Below are positions 16,364-25,412 of a stretch of 62,695 nucleotides of DNA, piece after piece. Below the pieces are notes generated by a model, which did no database searches, had not been told where the DNA came from, and saw only the letters and a program-made list of their open reading frames with translations. This stretch comes from Clostridia bacterium (GTDB lineage: Bacteria; Bacillota; Clostridia; Oscillospirales; CAG-272). Every line of letters starts with the position of its first letter. Within the stretch, counting starts at the first letter, position 1. The position numbers and the translations under genes are program-made. The stretch is taken from assembly GCA_900768535.1 (NCBI GenBank), contig CAAGDE010000071.1, positions 1-62,695 of the forward strand. Reading direction: 5' to 3'.

Positions 16364-17650
16364 TTACTTCTTGATGACTGCTTTTTCCTTGACCAGATCC
16401 ATCGCCTTCTTGACCTTCATGTCCTCGGCAACCGAATCCATGGGGACAGCCTTGCGGACGTCCTCGACCTTCATCTGATAAGCATCGGCAATTCTCTGAA
16501 TTTCACCGTCAATGTCCTCCTGGGTGGCTTCCAGCTTCTCCAGCTCGGCAATCTTCTCCAGCGCCAGACGCAGACGTACCTGCTTTTCCGCCTGCGGACG
16601 GAGCTGTGCGCGGAGCTTGTCAAGATCCATTCCGGTGTACTGGAAGTAGGTCTTCAGATCCAGTCCCTGCATCCGCAGACGGTTGTCGTAGTCGCGGACG
16701 AAGTTCTCGGTCTCGGCAACAAACATGGCTTCCGGAATCTCCGCGTCCGTCTTTTCGATCAGTTGGTCAAGCACGGCGTTTTCGAATTCGGAATCGGCTT
16801 CTTCTCCGTGTCTCTTTTCGATTTTTGCCCGGACGTCCTTCCGATATTCATCAAAGGTATCGAATTCGGTGAAATCCTTTGCAAAATCGTCGTCCAGCGC
16901 CGGCAGTTCAATGTGCTGGATCTTATGGATGGTGGTCTTGAAGACCGCAGGCTTTCCTGCCAGCTCCTTGACGTGGTAGTCCTCCGGGAAGGAGACTTTG
17001 ACGTCAAAGGTTTCGTTCAGGGTGTGTCCCGCAACCTGCTCCTCGTAGCCGGGGATGAAGTTGCCGGAGCCGAGCTTGAGCGGGTAGTCGCTGCCCTTGC
17101 CGCCGTCAAACGGAACGCCGTCGACGGAGCCGTCAAAGTCGATGGTGCAGATATCGCCCATCTCCGCCTTGCCGCCCTCGTCGAGGTCGGTCTCGCGGGA
17201 GTTGCGCTCCTGCAGGGTCCTGATCTCCTGATCGACCTCTTCGTCGGTGACGGGAACGACCTTCTTTTCCGCCTCAATGCCGAGGTAGCCCTCGATTTTG
17301 ACCTCCGGCTTGACCGAAACCTTTGCGGAGAAGACCACGCCGTCCTCGTCGCTGACCGACACCACGTCAAAGTCGGGCTGACCGACCATATCCAGCTTGC
17401 TATCCTTCAGTGCCGCTTCAAACGCATCAGGCAGGACTGCGTTGAAGGCATCCTCATAGAAATATCCTTTGCCGTACATCTTTTCCACGACTGCGCGCGG
17501 AGCCTTTCCCTTGCGGAAGCCGGGGACGGTGATCTTTCCGGAGTTCTTGCGGAAGGAGTCGCTGACCGCCTTGGCAAAGGTGTCCTTATCAACCGAAAAC
17601 TGCAGTGTCCATACACCCTTATCGGTCTTTTCGGATTTGATGAGATTCAT
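16364..17650 (-). CDS. tig: Trigger factor, ribosome-bound chaperone/prolyl isomerase
   Basis: 428 residues with the three trigger-factor domains: N-terminal ribosome-binding domain with the GFRKGKAPR signature (about residue 47), a FKBP-type prolyl isomerase domain (about 155-240, starting GDICTIDFDG), and the helical C-terminal chaperone domain. The ATG at 17650 is chosen since GGAGG precedes it by 8 bases; the alternative at 17665 lies inside the ribosome site. First gene of tig-clpP-clpX, an order common in Bacillota. Confidence 0.97.
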   Translation of the reverse strand: MNLIKSEKTDKGVWTLQFSVDKDTFAKAVSDSFRKNSGKITVPGFRKGKAPRAVVEKMYGKGYFYEDAFNAVLPDAFEAALKDSKLDMVGQPDFDVVSVSDEDGVVFSAKVSVKPEVKIEGYLGIEAEKKVVPVTDEEVDQEIRTLQERNSRETDLDEGGKAEMGDICTIDFDGSVDGVPFDGGKGSDYPLKLGSGNFIPGYEEQVAGHTLNETFDVKVSFPEDYHVKELAGKPAVFKTTIHKIQHIELPALDDDFAKDFTEFDTFDEYRKDVRAKIEKRHGEEADSEFENAVLDQLIEKTDAEIPEAMFVAETENFVRDYDNRLRMQGLDLKTYFQYTGMDLDKLRAQLRPQAEKQVRLRLALEKIAELEKLEATQEDIDGEIQRIADAYQMKVEDVRKAVPMDSVAEDMKVKKAMDLVKEKAVIKK

Positions 17651-17699
17651 TTTTGTATCCTCCAAACAAATGAAATGTTCAACTTTACATACAGATTAT

Positions 17700-17728
17700 A
17701 TTATATAATTTTTTGTGTGATTTGTCAA
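17700..17728 (-). promoter_or_regulatory. Consensus sigma-A promoter of tig-clpP-clpX
   Basis: On the minus strand, a perfect TTGACA (17723-17728), 17 bases, then a perfect TATAAT (17700-17705). The surrounding sequence is very AT-rich. No CtsR or CIRCE operator was recognised, so constitutive strong expression is suggested. Confidence 0.93.
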
Positions 17729-17755
17729 TAGTTTTTTCAACTTTCGGCTTTTTGA

Positions 17756-18490
17756 CTAAAAAGAGTCGGCGCAAACCGGCATCGGTGCAAAATTCAGATA
17801 GTCCGCGGCGCAGTTCCGGAAGGTGATTCCTTCATAAGTCCACGCAGACGGGGAAGAATAAGCACCGTGGATGTGCCCGAACCAGCAGCTCCGGATTCCG
17901 TATTCGTGCAGGCAGTCCAGAATCTCCCGGCAGACAAAGCCGCCGAAGACCGGCGGAAAATGCAGGAAAACGCCGATGGGCGCCAGCGGTGCCTCCGTTT
18001 TCTGCAGCTTCACTGCCGCATCCAGGCTCATCCGCAGACGCATGACCTCGCGGTTGACAATTTTGCGGTAATCGACGTCCCCCACGGTTCTCTGCTGCTC
18101 CTCGTCCAAGAACCAGCCGCGCGTTCCGGCAATCACCACGCCATCCCGCAAAAAGGCGTTGTTGGAGAGCAGCCGGACAGAGCGCACGCCGATGCGCGCC
18201 CAGAATTCCTCGGTCTTTTTTTGCGTTGACCACCAAAAATCGTGATTGCCCTTGCCGATGATCTTCTCCCCCGGCAGCGCCTCCAGAAAGCGGAAATCGT
18301 CTGCGGTTTCCTCCAGCTTCAGCCCCCACGAGATGTCGCCGGGGACGATGACCGTGTCGCCGTCCTCCACAACCGCACACCAGTTTTTGCGGATCTTTTC
18401 CGTATAATCCGCCCACCGCGCGCCGAAGACCTCCATGGACTTGGAACGGTCGGACGACAGATGCAGATCTGCCATGACATAAAGGGACAT
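17756..18490 (-). CDS. Calcineurin-like metallophosphoesterase
   Basis: 244 residues. All five metallophosphoesterase blocks can be read: ADLHLS near residue 8, PGDISW near 52, GNHDFWW near 83, the FLHFPP histidine, and FGHIHGAY near 210. These bind two metal ions and hydrolyse a phosphoester, often nucleotides or nucleic acid ends. The ATG at 18490 follows AAAGGAG by 9 bases. Divergent to the DUF1540 gene; substrate unknown. Confidence 0.93.
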   Translation of the reverse strand: MSLYVMADLHLSSDRSKSMEVFGARWADYTEKIRKNWCAVVEDGDTVIVPGDISWGLKLEETADDFRFLEALPGEKIIGKGNHDFWWSTQKKTEEFWARIGVRSVRLLSNNAFLRDGVVIAGTRGWFLDEEQQRTVGDVDYRKIVNREVMRLRMSLDAAVKLQKTEAPLAPIGVFLHFPPVFGGFVCREILDCLHEYGIRSCWFGHIHGAYSSPSAWTYEGITFRNCAADYLNFAPMPVCADSF

Positions 18491-18586
18491 CGGATTTTCT
18501 CCTTTCTCGGAATAAACTGCGGGCGGTCGGGGTATTCTAATTGCACCGGGCAATCCGGAATTGCGTTTTGGAAAGAGGTTTGAACC

Positions 18587-18769
18587 ATGGAAGAACGGAA
18601 TCATGATTGCGGATGCAAGCACATCAAGGGCATTCACTGTGACGTCAAGAACTGCTACTATCACAACGCCGAAACCTACTGCACCGCCGAGCAGATCGCG
18701 GTCGGTCCTAACTCCGCAGGCTGCTCCGGCGAAACCCTGTGCGTGACGTTTAAGCCGAAGGAAGAGTAA
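18587..18769 (+). CDS. DUF1540 small cysteine-rich protein
   Basis: 60 residues with the DUF1540 pattern of cysteines: an HxCDVKNCxYH block near residue 17, then a later CTAEQI and GC-GETLC. The spacing resembles a metal-binding knuckle. Family function is unknown; copies are common in Clostridia and Bacilli. Preceded by AAGAGG. A hairpin repeat begins directly after the stop. Confidence 0.88.
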   Translation: MEERNHDCGCKHIKGIHCDVKNCYYHNAETYCTAEQIAVGPNSAGCSGETLCVTFKPKEE

Positions 18770-18771
18770 GA

Positions 18772-19001
18772 GAAAGACCTTGGGACGCTGTCCCAAACCC
18801 TGCTCAGAACCCTCTTTCGGAGAGGGTTCTGAGAACTCCCAGAACTTACCTGAGAAGGGCGTCCCCCCTTCCTGTGGCGCATAAAGTTACATCGGTGCGA
18901 AGGAAGGGGGGACGCCCTTCTCAGGCGAGTTCTTGGAATTCTTAAAACCTTCTCCGAAAGAAGGTTTTAAGCGGGGTTTGGGGCAGCGCCCCAAGGTCTT
19001 C
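18772..19001. repeat. AAAGACCTTGGG hairpin element with a nested 24-bp perfect inverted repeat
   Basis: The element starts GAAAGACCTTGGGACGCTG just after the DUF1540 stop and ends GGGGCAGCGCCCCAAGGTCT just before the thrC stop. Both ends are small hairpins and are also inverted copies of each other. Inside lie two more hairpins (CAGAACCCTC... and AAAACCTTCT...). At the centre is a perfect 24-base inverted repeat (18849-18872 with 18903-18926). It sits between convergent genes and could end transcription from both. A sister copy lies at 60271-60470. Confidence 0.8.
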
Positions 19002-19004
19002 CCC

Positions 19005-20498
19005 TTATTTTTTCTTCACAAAATCCATCACGACCTGGCGCATTTCGGAGACCTCGCAGGTGCGGGTGAAGCGGACGGGGCGCTTGGCGAGACCGGCAAG
19101 GGGGTAGGGGATTTTGGACGCGGTGAGGTCTGCCAGCTGGTCGAGGGCTTCGAGGTCGGACTTTGCATCCTCGCCGGTGAGCGCACGGTAGACACTGCCG
19201 GCGAACTTGAACGGGCTTGCGGTGGAATCCACCACCGTGGGGCTGGTGTCCCCGGTTTCGGTGAGGTACTGCTCGGCGGCGTGAATGGCAACCGCCGTAT
19301 GCGGATCAGCCAGGTAATCGCCTTTTTTCCAGGTTTCCCGGATGGTTTCCATGGTATCCTCCTCACCGGTGTAGTATCCCACAAAGTGACGGCGGATCTC
19401 TCTGAGCGTTGCCGGATCGACCGTATAAGTGCCGGTCTCCTTGAGCTCCCGCATCCATGTTGCGGTTTTTTCGCTTCCGGCAATGAAGTAGAGCAGCCGC
19501 TCCAGGTTGCTGGAAATCAGGATATCCATCGAAGGGGAGACGGTCATGTGGAACGGGCGGTTGCGGTCGTAGACACCGGTGTTCAGGAACTCGGTCAGCA
19601 CGTTGTTGCTGTTGGAGGCGCAGATCAGGCGCTCAATCGGCAGACCCATCTGCTTGGCAATGAACGCCGCGAAGATATTTCCGAAGTTTCCGGTGGGCAC
19701 GCAGACGTTGAAGCGTGAGCCGGGCTTGATTCTGCCGGCGTTGATGAGGTCGCAGTAAGCCGAAACATAGTAAACGGTCTGCGGAACCAGCCTGCCCCAG
19801 TTGATGGAGTTGGCGCTGGAGAAAACCGTGCCGCGCACCTTGGCACGGGTGGTCATTTCGGGGCTGTTGAGGATCGATTTCACACCGTTCTGCGCGTCGT
19901 CAAAGTTTCCGTGAATGGCGCAGACCTCCAGATTGGCGCCCTGCTGGGTTGCCATTTGCAGCTTCTGCACACTGCTCACGCCGTCGGAGGGGTAGAAGAC
20001 CAGAATGCGCATCCGGTCCACATCGCGGTAACCCTCCAGCGCCGCCTTTCCCGTGTCGCCGGAGGTGGCGACCAGGATCAGTGCATCCCGCGTCTCACCG
20101 GTCTTGACCAGCGCGCGGGAGAGCAGGCGCGGCATGATCTGAAGCGCCATGTCCTTGAATGCGGCGGTCGGACCGTGCCACAGCTCCAGGATTTCCAGCG
20201 GGAACACGGAGCGGACACCGACCAGCGGTGCGGCACCGCCGGGGAAGATTTCCCTGCGGTAAGCAATGCGGCAGTCCTCCAGCAGTTCTTCGGGGGTATA
20301 GTCCGTGAGAAAGCGGGAGAGGATATCCGCGGCACGCTCCGGGTAGCTTTTGCGGCACAGCGCTTCGATTTCCGGAAGCGTCAGGGTCGGAATGCTCTCC
20401 GGCACGAACAGTCCGCCGTCCGCGGCAAGTCCCTCCTTGATGACCTCGGCGGAGGAACGGTTTGCCGGCTCGGTACTTCTTGTGCTTTTGTAAAACAT
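19005..20498 (-). CDS. thrC: Threonine synthase
   Basis: 497 residues of the long form of PLP-dependent threonine synthase, which turns O-phosphohomoserine into threonine. The PLP lysine is in GPTAAFKDMALQ (about residue 115). Other family segments are LVATSGDTGKAAL and VPTGNFGNIFAAF. AAAGGAG precedes the ATG by 6 bases. Last gene of the operon that begins with the homoserine kinase-like gene at 25220, which would supply its substrate. Confidence 0.97.
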   Translation of the reverse strand: MFYKSTRSTEPANRSSAEVIKEGLAADGGLFVPESIPTLTLPEIEALCRKSYPERAADILSRFLTDYTPEELLEDCRIAYRREIFPGGAAPLVGVRSVFPLEILELWHGPTAAFKDMALQIMPRLLSRALVKTGETRDALILVATSGDTGKAALEGYRDVDRMRILVFYPSDGVSSVQKLQMATQQGANLEVCAIHGNFDDAQNGVKSILNSPEMTTRAKVRGTVFSSANSINWGRLVPQTVYYVSAYCDLINAGRIKPGSRFNVCVPTGNFGNIFAAFIAKQMGLPIERLICASNSNNVLTEFLNTGVYDRNRPFHMTVSPSMDILISSNLERLLYFIAGSEKTATWMRELKETGTYTVDPATLREIRRHFVGYYTGEEDTMETIRETWKKGDYLADPHTAVAIHAAEQYLTETGDTSPTVVDSTASPFKFAGSVYRALTGEDAKSDLEALDQLADLTASKIPYPLAGLAKRPVRFTRTCEVSEMRQVVMDFVKKK

Positions 20499-20516
20499 AG
20501 TGGGCTCCTTTTGGGA

Positions 20517-21452
20517 TTAGTGTTGATCCAGTGCCGCGTGCAGAACGCGGTACGCGTTTTCGAAAAAGATGCTCCGGACCAGTGTTTCCGGGTAGTTGTG
20601 CCGCAGAAAGCACTCGGCAAGGTTCGGAAGCATGGACAGATCGTGCAGGTCGGCAGGCAGCTCCGCGCCGTCCATATCGCAGCCCAGCGCAAGGGCTTTC
20701 TCTGCACCGTGCGCCAGGAAATATTCCGCATGGCGGAGGACATCCGGGACGGTGGCAGGACGGTCGGCGGAAAGGAAGGCGGTGTACAGATTCAGTCCGA
20801 TCAGCCCCCCGCAATCAACGATTGCCCGGATCTGACCGTCCCGCAGATTGCGTGAGACCGGGCAGACGGCGTACGCATCGGAGTGCGACGCGATGACGGG
20901 GCGGCGGTATTCGGCGGCAAGGTCAAACATCTCCTCTGCCGATGCCTCCGATGCATGGGAGATGTCCGGGATCATGCCAAGCTCCAGTGCACGGCGCAGG
21001 GCAAGCTCGCCGAAATCGGTCAGTCCCGCCGTTGTGTCATGCGCACCGCCGATGCAGGTCTCTCCCTTCCACAGCGGCGTAAAGATCCGCACGCCCATAT
21101 CATACAGCTCGTCCACACGCTCCGGGTGATGATCCAGCACCCGCGCGTCTTCTATTCCGAGCAGGAGCGAGATCCCGTCCGCGCGTTCGGGGCAGACGGC
21201 GGTCAGTCCGACGGTGCCGCTTCTGACGGCAGGGTCGCTTTGCAGGTTGCGCACTGCTTCCTTCAGACGCAGCCAGCCGTCCGCATCGGACAGTCGGGGA
21301 TCGGTGAACAGCGCCATGACCTGGATGTATTGGGCAAAAGCGGATGCTTTTTTCAGCGACACGGCAAACCCGTTGTCGGTGATGGGCTGACCCTCTTCCA
21401 GCATCCGGAGCGCGGTGTCGCAATGCAGATCAAACAGTGACAGATTTTCCAT
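20517..21452 (-). CDS. Membrane dipeptidase (peptidase M19 family)
   Basis: 311 residues of the renal-dipeptidase-like amidohydrolase family. The metal sites are visible: FDLHCDTAL at the N-terminus, GIEDARVL, PDISHASE, VIASHSDAY and ALGCDMDGAE. Members hydrolyse dipeptides, including some with D-residues. No signal peptide, so cytoplasmic. It starts 11 bases after the yraN stop with GAGGAA as ribosome site. Confidence 0.93.
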   Translation of the reverse strand: MENLSLFDLHCDTALRMLEEGQPITDNGFAVSLKKASAFAQYIQVMALFTDPRLSDADGWLRLKEAVRNLQSDPAVRSGTVGLTAVCPERADGISLLLGIEDARVLDHHPERVDELYDMGVRIFTPLWKGETCIGGAHDTTAGLTDFGELALRRALELGMIPDISHASEASAEEMFDLAAEYRRPVIASHSDAYAVCPVSRNLRDGQIRAIVDCGGLIGLNLYTAFLSADRPATVPDVLRHAEYFLAHGAEKALALGCDMDGAELPADLHDLSMLPNLAECFLRHNYPETLVRSIFFENAYRVLHAALDQH

Positions 21453-21462
21453 AATCGATTCC

Positions 21463-21852
21463 TCAATATGCGCCCGTCAGGTGGTGAATGTTACGCACAC
21501 GCGGGCGCTTTCCGTTCTCTGCGGGGGCAAGCGATACCTCGATGACATCCATCCGCGGCTTGCGTCCGGACGGGTGTTCTCTTTGATACCGCATTGCCGC
21601 CGCGCGGGTAAAATGCTGCTTTTCCCGATCCACCGCGCGGCGCGGCGGGGGAAGGGTTTCGTATTCCGCATCGGTGTAGGTTCGGGTTTTGACCTCCACA
21701 AAGGCGATGACGCCGAAGCGGGCGGCGATGATGTCGATCTCCTTTTTGTCGGCGTGCCAGTTGCGCGCCAGGATGCGGTAGAAGCGCCGCCGCAGATACC
21801 GCGCGGCTACTGTTTCACCGTAGTCGCCGGTGCGCTGTTTATCGGTCCGCAT
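21463..21852 (-). CDS. yraN: YraN family (UPF0102) nuclease-fold protein
   Basis: 129 residues with the YraN pattern: GDYGETVAARYLRRR, then ARNWHADKKEIDIIA and FVEVKTRT. The E-x-D and E-V-K residues form the PD-(D/E)xK nuclease-like core. The ATG at 21852 overlaps the end of rnhB by 14 bases. The rnhB-yraN pairing is usual in Bacillota. Biochemical role not established. Confidence 0.93.
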   Translation of the reverse strand: MRTDKQRTGDYGETVAARYLRRRFYRILARNWHADKKEIDIIAARFGVIAFVEVKTRTYTDAEYETLPPPRRAVDREKQHFTRAAAMRYQREHPSGRKPRMDVIEVSLAPAENGKRPRVRNIHHLTGAY

Positions 21853-22450
21853 CGTCCAGAAACCGGATGAATTTCTTCCGGTGGATGGGGGAGGGACCGT
21901 ACTGCCGCAGGGCGTCCATGTGCGCTTTGGTTCCGTACCCCTTGTGCTTGGCAATTCCGTACTGCGGGTAGAGCCGGTCCAGCTCCTCGCATTCGCGGTC
22001 TCTTGTCACCTTTGCCAGGATCGATGCGGCGGCGATGGAGGGAGAGATGGCATCGCCGTGAATCACAGCCCGTGCGGGAATTGAAAAGTCCCGTGCAATG
22101 TTTCCGTCAATGAGCGCATAGTCCGCCGGAACCTGCAGTCCGGCAATGGCGCGGCGCATGGCAAGCAGATCCGCCTCCAGAATGTTCAATTCGTCAATTT
22201 CCTCCACGCTTGCCTCGGCAACGGAATAAGCGACCGCCACACGCCGGATCTCGTCAAACAGCGCGTCCCGCTTCTTCGGGGTCAGCTTTTTGGAGTCGTT
22301 CAGTCCCTGCGGAACCACCCCGTCCGGCAGGATGCACGCCGCCGCCACGACCGGTCCGCAAAGGGGACCTCTTCCGGCTTCGTCCACGCCGCAAACGGCG
22401 GAAAATCCCGCCCGCCGCAGTTCCTCTTCAATCGTCTGCTCCAACGGCAT
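21839..22450 (-). CDS. rnhB: Ribonuclease HII
   Basis: 203 residues. The hallmark GVDEAGRGPLCGPVVAAA (about residues 20-37) carries the first acidic pair, and YALIDGN supplies another aspartate. Cleaves RNA at ribonucleotide-DNA junctions, removing misincorporated ribonucleotides. Overlaps the 3' end of rbgA by 23 bases and yraN by 14. Confidence 0.97.
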   Translation of the reverse strand: MPLEQTIEEELRRAGFSAVCGVDEAGRGPLCGPVVAAACILPDGVVPQGLNDSKKLTPKKRDALFDEIRRVAVAYSVAEASVEEIDELNILEADLLAMRRAIAGLQVPADYALIDGNIARDFSIPARAVIHGDAISPSIAAASILAKVTRDRECEELDRLYPQYGIAKHKGYGTKAHMDALRQYGPSPIHRKKFIRFLDDADR

Positions 22451-23333
22451 TTCGCGGTGTCTCCTTTCCCGGCTTTTCGATGCGATCCAGTGTCAGACAG
22501 CCGATCTTTGCCCCGCGGAATTCGTCCAGCAGAATGCCCGCCGTGCGTTCGGTGTTGACTTCTCCCCCGGAAATCAGACAGCCGCGCTTCCGCCCGACCG
22601 CCAGAAACAGTTCATAGTCCGTCATCTCCGCCGGGATTTCCGGCAGCTTGTAGCGTGCGCAGAACAGCTCCGGATAGAGGATCCGCATCCGGCGGCAGAG
22701 CAGAACGCCCAGCGCCTCGGTGTCCAGAATATCGTCCTTGATTGCACCCGTGAGCGCCAGGTTTTCGCCCACGCGCTTTTCCTCGAATTTCGGCCACAGG
22801 ATGCCCGGCATATCCAACAGATCCAAGCCGATTGCGGTTGTGACCCACTGCTTGTCACGCGTGACGCCGGGGCGATCCTCGACCCGTGCCTTCTTATTCC
22901 CGCACAGGCGGTTGATGAGCGACGATTTGCCCACGTTCGGAATCCCCACCACCATGGCGCGCAGGTGCTTGCCGGTCATCCCCTTGGCTTCCCAGCGTGC
23001 GAGCTTTTCCGCCAGCAGCTCCCGCACGGCAGGCATGATGCGGTTGAGTCCCGCACCTCCCACGCAGTCGGTCAGAATACAGCGGGTGTTTTCTCCGGTC
23101 AGGTGATTCTGCCAGAGTCGGTTCTGCGCCGGGTCGGCGACCGATGCCTTGTTCAGCAGGAGCAGGCGCGGCTTACCGCCGCACAGCTTTGCGATTTCCG
23201 GATTTGCCGAGCTGTAGGGAATTCTTGCATCCCGCAGCTCCAGCACGAGATCCACGTTTTTGAGGTTGTCCGCGATCAGCCGGCGGGTTTTCGCCATGTG
23301 ACCGGGGAACCACTGTATATTTTCCGATGGCAT
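22428..23333 (-). CDS. rbgA: Ribosome biogenesis GTPase RbgA/YlqF
   Basis: 301 residues of the circularly permuted YlqF/YawG GTPase family. The N-terminus WFPGHMAKTRR is diagnostic. The GTPase motifs come in permuted order: G4 LLNKASVAD, then G1 GIPNVGKSS and G3 DMPGIL. It helps late assembly of the 50S subunit. The order lepB-rbgA-rnhB-yraN matches that of many Bacillota, although the usual upstream rplS is absent. Confidence 0.97.
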   Translation of the reverse strand: MPSENIQWFPGHMAKTRRLIADNLKNVDLVLELRDARIPYSSANPEIAKLCGGKPRLLLLNKASVADPAQNRLWQNHLTGENTRCILTDCVGGAGLNRIMPAVRELLAEKLARWEAKGMTGKHLRAMVVGIPNVGKSSLINRLCGNKKARVEDRPGVTRDKQWVTTAIGLDLLDMPGILWPKFEEKRVGENLALTGAIKDDILDTEALGVLLCRRMRILYPELFCARYKLPEIPAEMTDYELFLAVGRKRGCLISGGEVNTERTAGILLDEFRGAKIGCLTLDRIEKPGKETPRNAVGADD

Positions 23334-23341
23334 ACGTCACC

Positions 23342-23989
23342 TCAGTTGAATACGGTGAAGGGGGAGAGCCGCAGAACAACCTTTCCCAGCACACAGCGTT
23401 CGTCCACAAAGCCCACATCGGCGTTGCGGCTGTCCTTGGAATTGTTGCGGTTATCGCCCATGACAAAGAGCATTCCCTCCGGGACGGTTGCCCGGAAAAC
23501 ACCGGTGGTACGGTCATAACCGTAGTGGAACAGCCCGGTGTCGTAATGCCCGACGGCTTCCCCGGTGGCGGCGCTTTTGAGGATCGAGTGAGGATCGGGG
23601 GATTCCGTGCCGTCCACGGTGACAACGCCGGTTTTGGTGTTGATTTCCACGGTCTGCCCACCGGTTGCGATGACTCGCTTGACCAGCGTTTTCTCCAGGT
23701 TCACCTCCGGCTTGGTCAGGTGGAAAACGATGATGTCATCCTGCTTCGGCGTGTAGAACGCGCTCCGCAGCAGGAGCCGCTGGGAATCCTGCAGGGTGTT
23801 TTCCATCGACCGTCCGTCCACCTGGCAGAGCCGGAAGCCGAAGGTGAAAATCAGGAGCACCGCAAATACCGACCACGTAAACATCTCCACGTAGTCAAAC
23901 AGCACGGCGGCAACGGTTTTCTTTTTTTTCTGTTCCGGCACCGGCGCGCCGTCCGGCACCTCCGGGATGATCTGTTTTTCGTCATTCAT
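23342..23989 (-). CDS. lepB: Signal peptidase I
   Basis: 215 residues. A charged N-terminal tail, one transmembrane helix (about residues 38-55), then the catalytic dyad Ser61 (GRSMENTL) and Lys104 (LVKRVIATGG), plus the conserved FVMGDNRNNSKDSR box. It removes signal peptides outside the membrane. Its start overlaps the stop of the upstream homoserine kinase-like gene by 8 bases. Confidence 0.97.
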   Translation of the reverse strand: MNDEKQIIPEVPDGAPVPEQKKKKTVAAVLFDYVEMFTWSVFAVLLIFTFGFRLCQVDGRSMENTLQDSQRLLLRSAFYTPKQDDIIVFHLTKPEVNLEKTLVKRVIATGGQTVEINTKTGVVTVDGTESPDPHSILKSAATGEAVGHYDTGLFHYGYDRTTGVFRATVPEGMLFVMGDNRNNSKDSRNADVGFVDERCVLGKVVLRLSPFTVFN

Positions 23990-25220
23990 TCGTGTTCACC
24001 TCACTGTCGGGATTCAGGAGCAGCTCCATCAGATGATATCCGAAGGGCAGGTAGAAGTGCTTTGCCGCGGCGGTGTCCTCCGTGAAGGCTGCCACTCCGT
24101 CCCGCGTTTTTGCGGAGTCCCAGATGAAAAAGGGAACCGGCTGGATGGTATGCGTGCGCAGACGGACCGGAGTGGGATGATCGGGCAGAACCATGACCCG
24201 GAAGTCCTCTCCTGCGGATTTCAGATAGTCAAAGACCGGGCGCAGGATTTCCCTGTCGATTTTTTCGATCGAAAGCACCTTGTTTTCGGTCTCGGCTCTG
24301 TGACCGCATTCGTCCGGTGCTTCCACGTGGACGTAAACGTAGTCATAGCCGTCCCGGAAGGCGCCGATGGCAGCCTCCGCTTTGCCGCGGTAGTTCGTGT
24401 GGACGTTTCCGGTCGCACCCTCCACGTCAATCGATTTCATCCCCGCGCACAGACCGATGCCCTTGATGAGGTCAACGGCGGAAATGACCGCCCCGCGCAG
24501 ACCCCACTGTGCATTGAAGTCGGGGAGCGCCGGCTTCTTTCCGGGGCTCCAGAGCCATGCGGAGTTCGCCGGCTTCAGTCCGCGCGCACGCCGGGCTTCG
24601 TTGACCGGGTGGTGGTTGAGGATGTCAAAGCTCTCGCGCATCAGATCGTAAAATTCCCCGCCTCCGTCCTCCCTTCGCGGAAGATAGTCGCCGATGCGCT
24701 GTCCCAGGATGTCGTGCGGGCGCGCAAAGGGGTAGGTGTCGTTTCCGTTCTTTCGGATCATGCAGTGACGGTAGCTGATGCCGGGGCAGAATCTGCGGAC
24801 ATCGTTTCCGAGCGCTTCCTCCAGTGCGGCAATCAGCTCTGCCGCCTCCGGGGTGGAAATTTCATCGGCGCTGTGGTCGAGGATGATCTTGTCATCGTAA
24901 TCCTCGCCGTCATCGGACAGCGTGACCACGTTGCAGCGGTATGCGGTTTCGTCCGGCTGCAGCTCAATGCCCATGCTGACCGCCTCCAGGGGGGAACGTC
25001 CCTTGGAATAAATGCGCGGGTTGAAGGAAAGAATCGCCATATTCGCTGTGTCGCTCTCCGGAACCATTCCCTGCGGAACATTGGAAACGGTGCCGACCAG
25101 CGCGTCCTTTGCCAGCGTGTCCATCATGGGCTTTTCCGCCGCCTCCATCGGTGTTTTGTTCCCGAGGGCGGGAATTTTTTCATCCGCCATTCCGTCCGGA
25201 ATGAGTACAAAATATTTCAT
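23982..25220 (-). CDS. PGM-superfamily protein, proposed homoserine kinase (ApgM-like)
   Basis: 412 residues of the metal-dependent alkaline phosphatase/phosphoglycerate mutase superfamily. Metal and active-site motifs are LIPDGMAD (residue 4), PESDTANMAILSF with the phosphate-accepting Ser, VHVEAPDECGHR and LPDHPTP. This subfamily is annotated either as archaeal-type phosphoglycerate mutase or as the proposed homoserine kinase that clusters with thr genes in genomes lacking ThrB. The co-operonic thrC favours the latter. ATG at 25220 (GGAGAG 7 bases upstream) or the adjacent ATG at 25223. First gene of a seven-gene operon. Confidence 0.82.
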   Translation of the reverse strand: MKYFVLIPDGMADEKIPALGNKTPMEAAEKPMMDTLAKDALVGTVSNVPQGMVPESDTANMAILSFNPRIYSKGRSPLEAVSMGIELQPDETAYRCNVVTLSDDGEDYDDKIILDHSADEISTPEAAELIAALEEALGNDVRRFCPGISYRHCMIRKNGNDTYPFARPHDILGQRIGDYLPRREDGGGEFYDLMRESFDILNHHPVNEARRARGLKPANSAWLWSPGKKPALPDFNAQWGLRGAVISAVDLIKGIGLCAGMKSIDVEGATGNVHTNYRGKAEAAIGAFRDGYDYVYVHVEAPDECGHRAETENKVLSIEKIDREILRPVFDYLKSAGEDFRVMVLPDHPTPVRLRTHTIQPVPFFIWDSAKTRDGVAAFTEDTAAAKHFYLPFGYHLMELLLNPDSEVNTNE

Positions 25221-25259
25221 CATCGGGCTCTCCGTTGAAAAGAAATTCATATCTTACAT

Positions 25260-25288
25260 ATTATAACATATCCGGGAAGGGAGTACAA
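25260..25288 (-). promoter_or_regulatory. Promoter of the homoserine kinase-like to thrC operon
   Basis: On the minus strand, TTGTAC (25283-25288), 17 bases, then a perfect TATAAT (25260-25265). Confidence 0.85.
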
Positions 25289-25350
25289 GAATATTTTTGT
25301 GCTATTTTTGAAAGTTTTTATGAAAATTGAAGGGGAAAAAGGGAAAAAGG

Positions 25351-25379
25351 TTGACAGGTCGGAAAAAATCGTGTATAAT
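25351..25379 (+). promoter_or_regulatory. Consensus promoter of the GNAT gene
   Basis: A perfect TTGACA (25351-25356), 17 bases, and a perfect TATAAT (25374-25379). It is back to back with the minus-strand promoter at 25260-25288. It also shows that any in-frame start upstream of 25380 is not used. Confidence 0.92.
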
Positions 25380-25412
25380 GTCGGTAATCAAGGTGTGAGG
25401 GGAGATGGAGGT

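Noticed and set aside
23982..25220. Plain glycolytic phosphoglycerate mutase
   Set aside because: Not excluded, but the shared operon with thrC makes the proposed homoserine kinase subfamily the better call.
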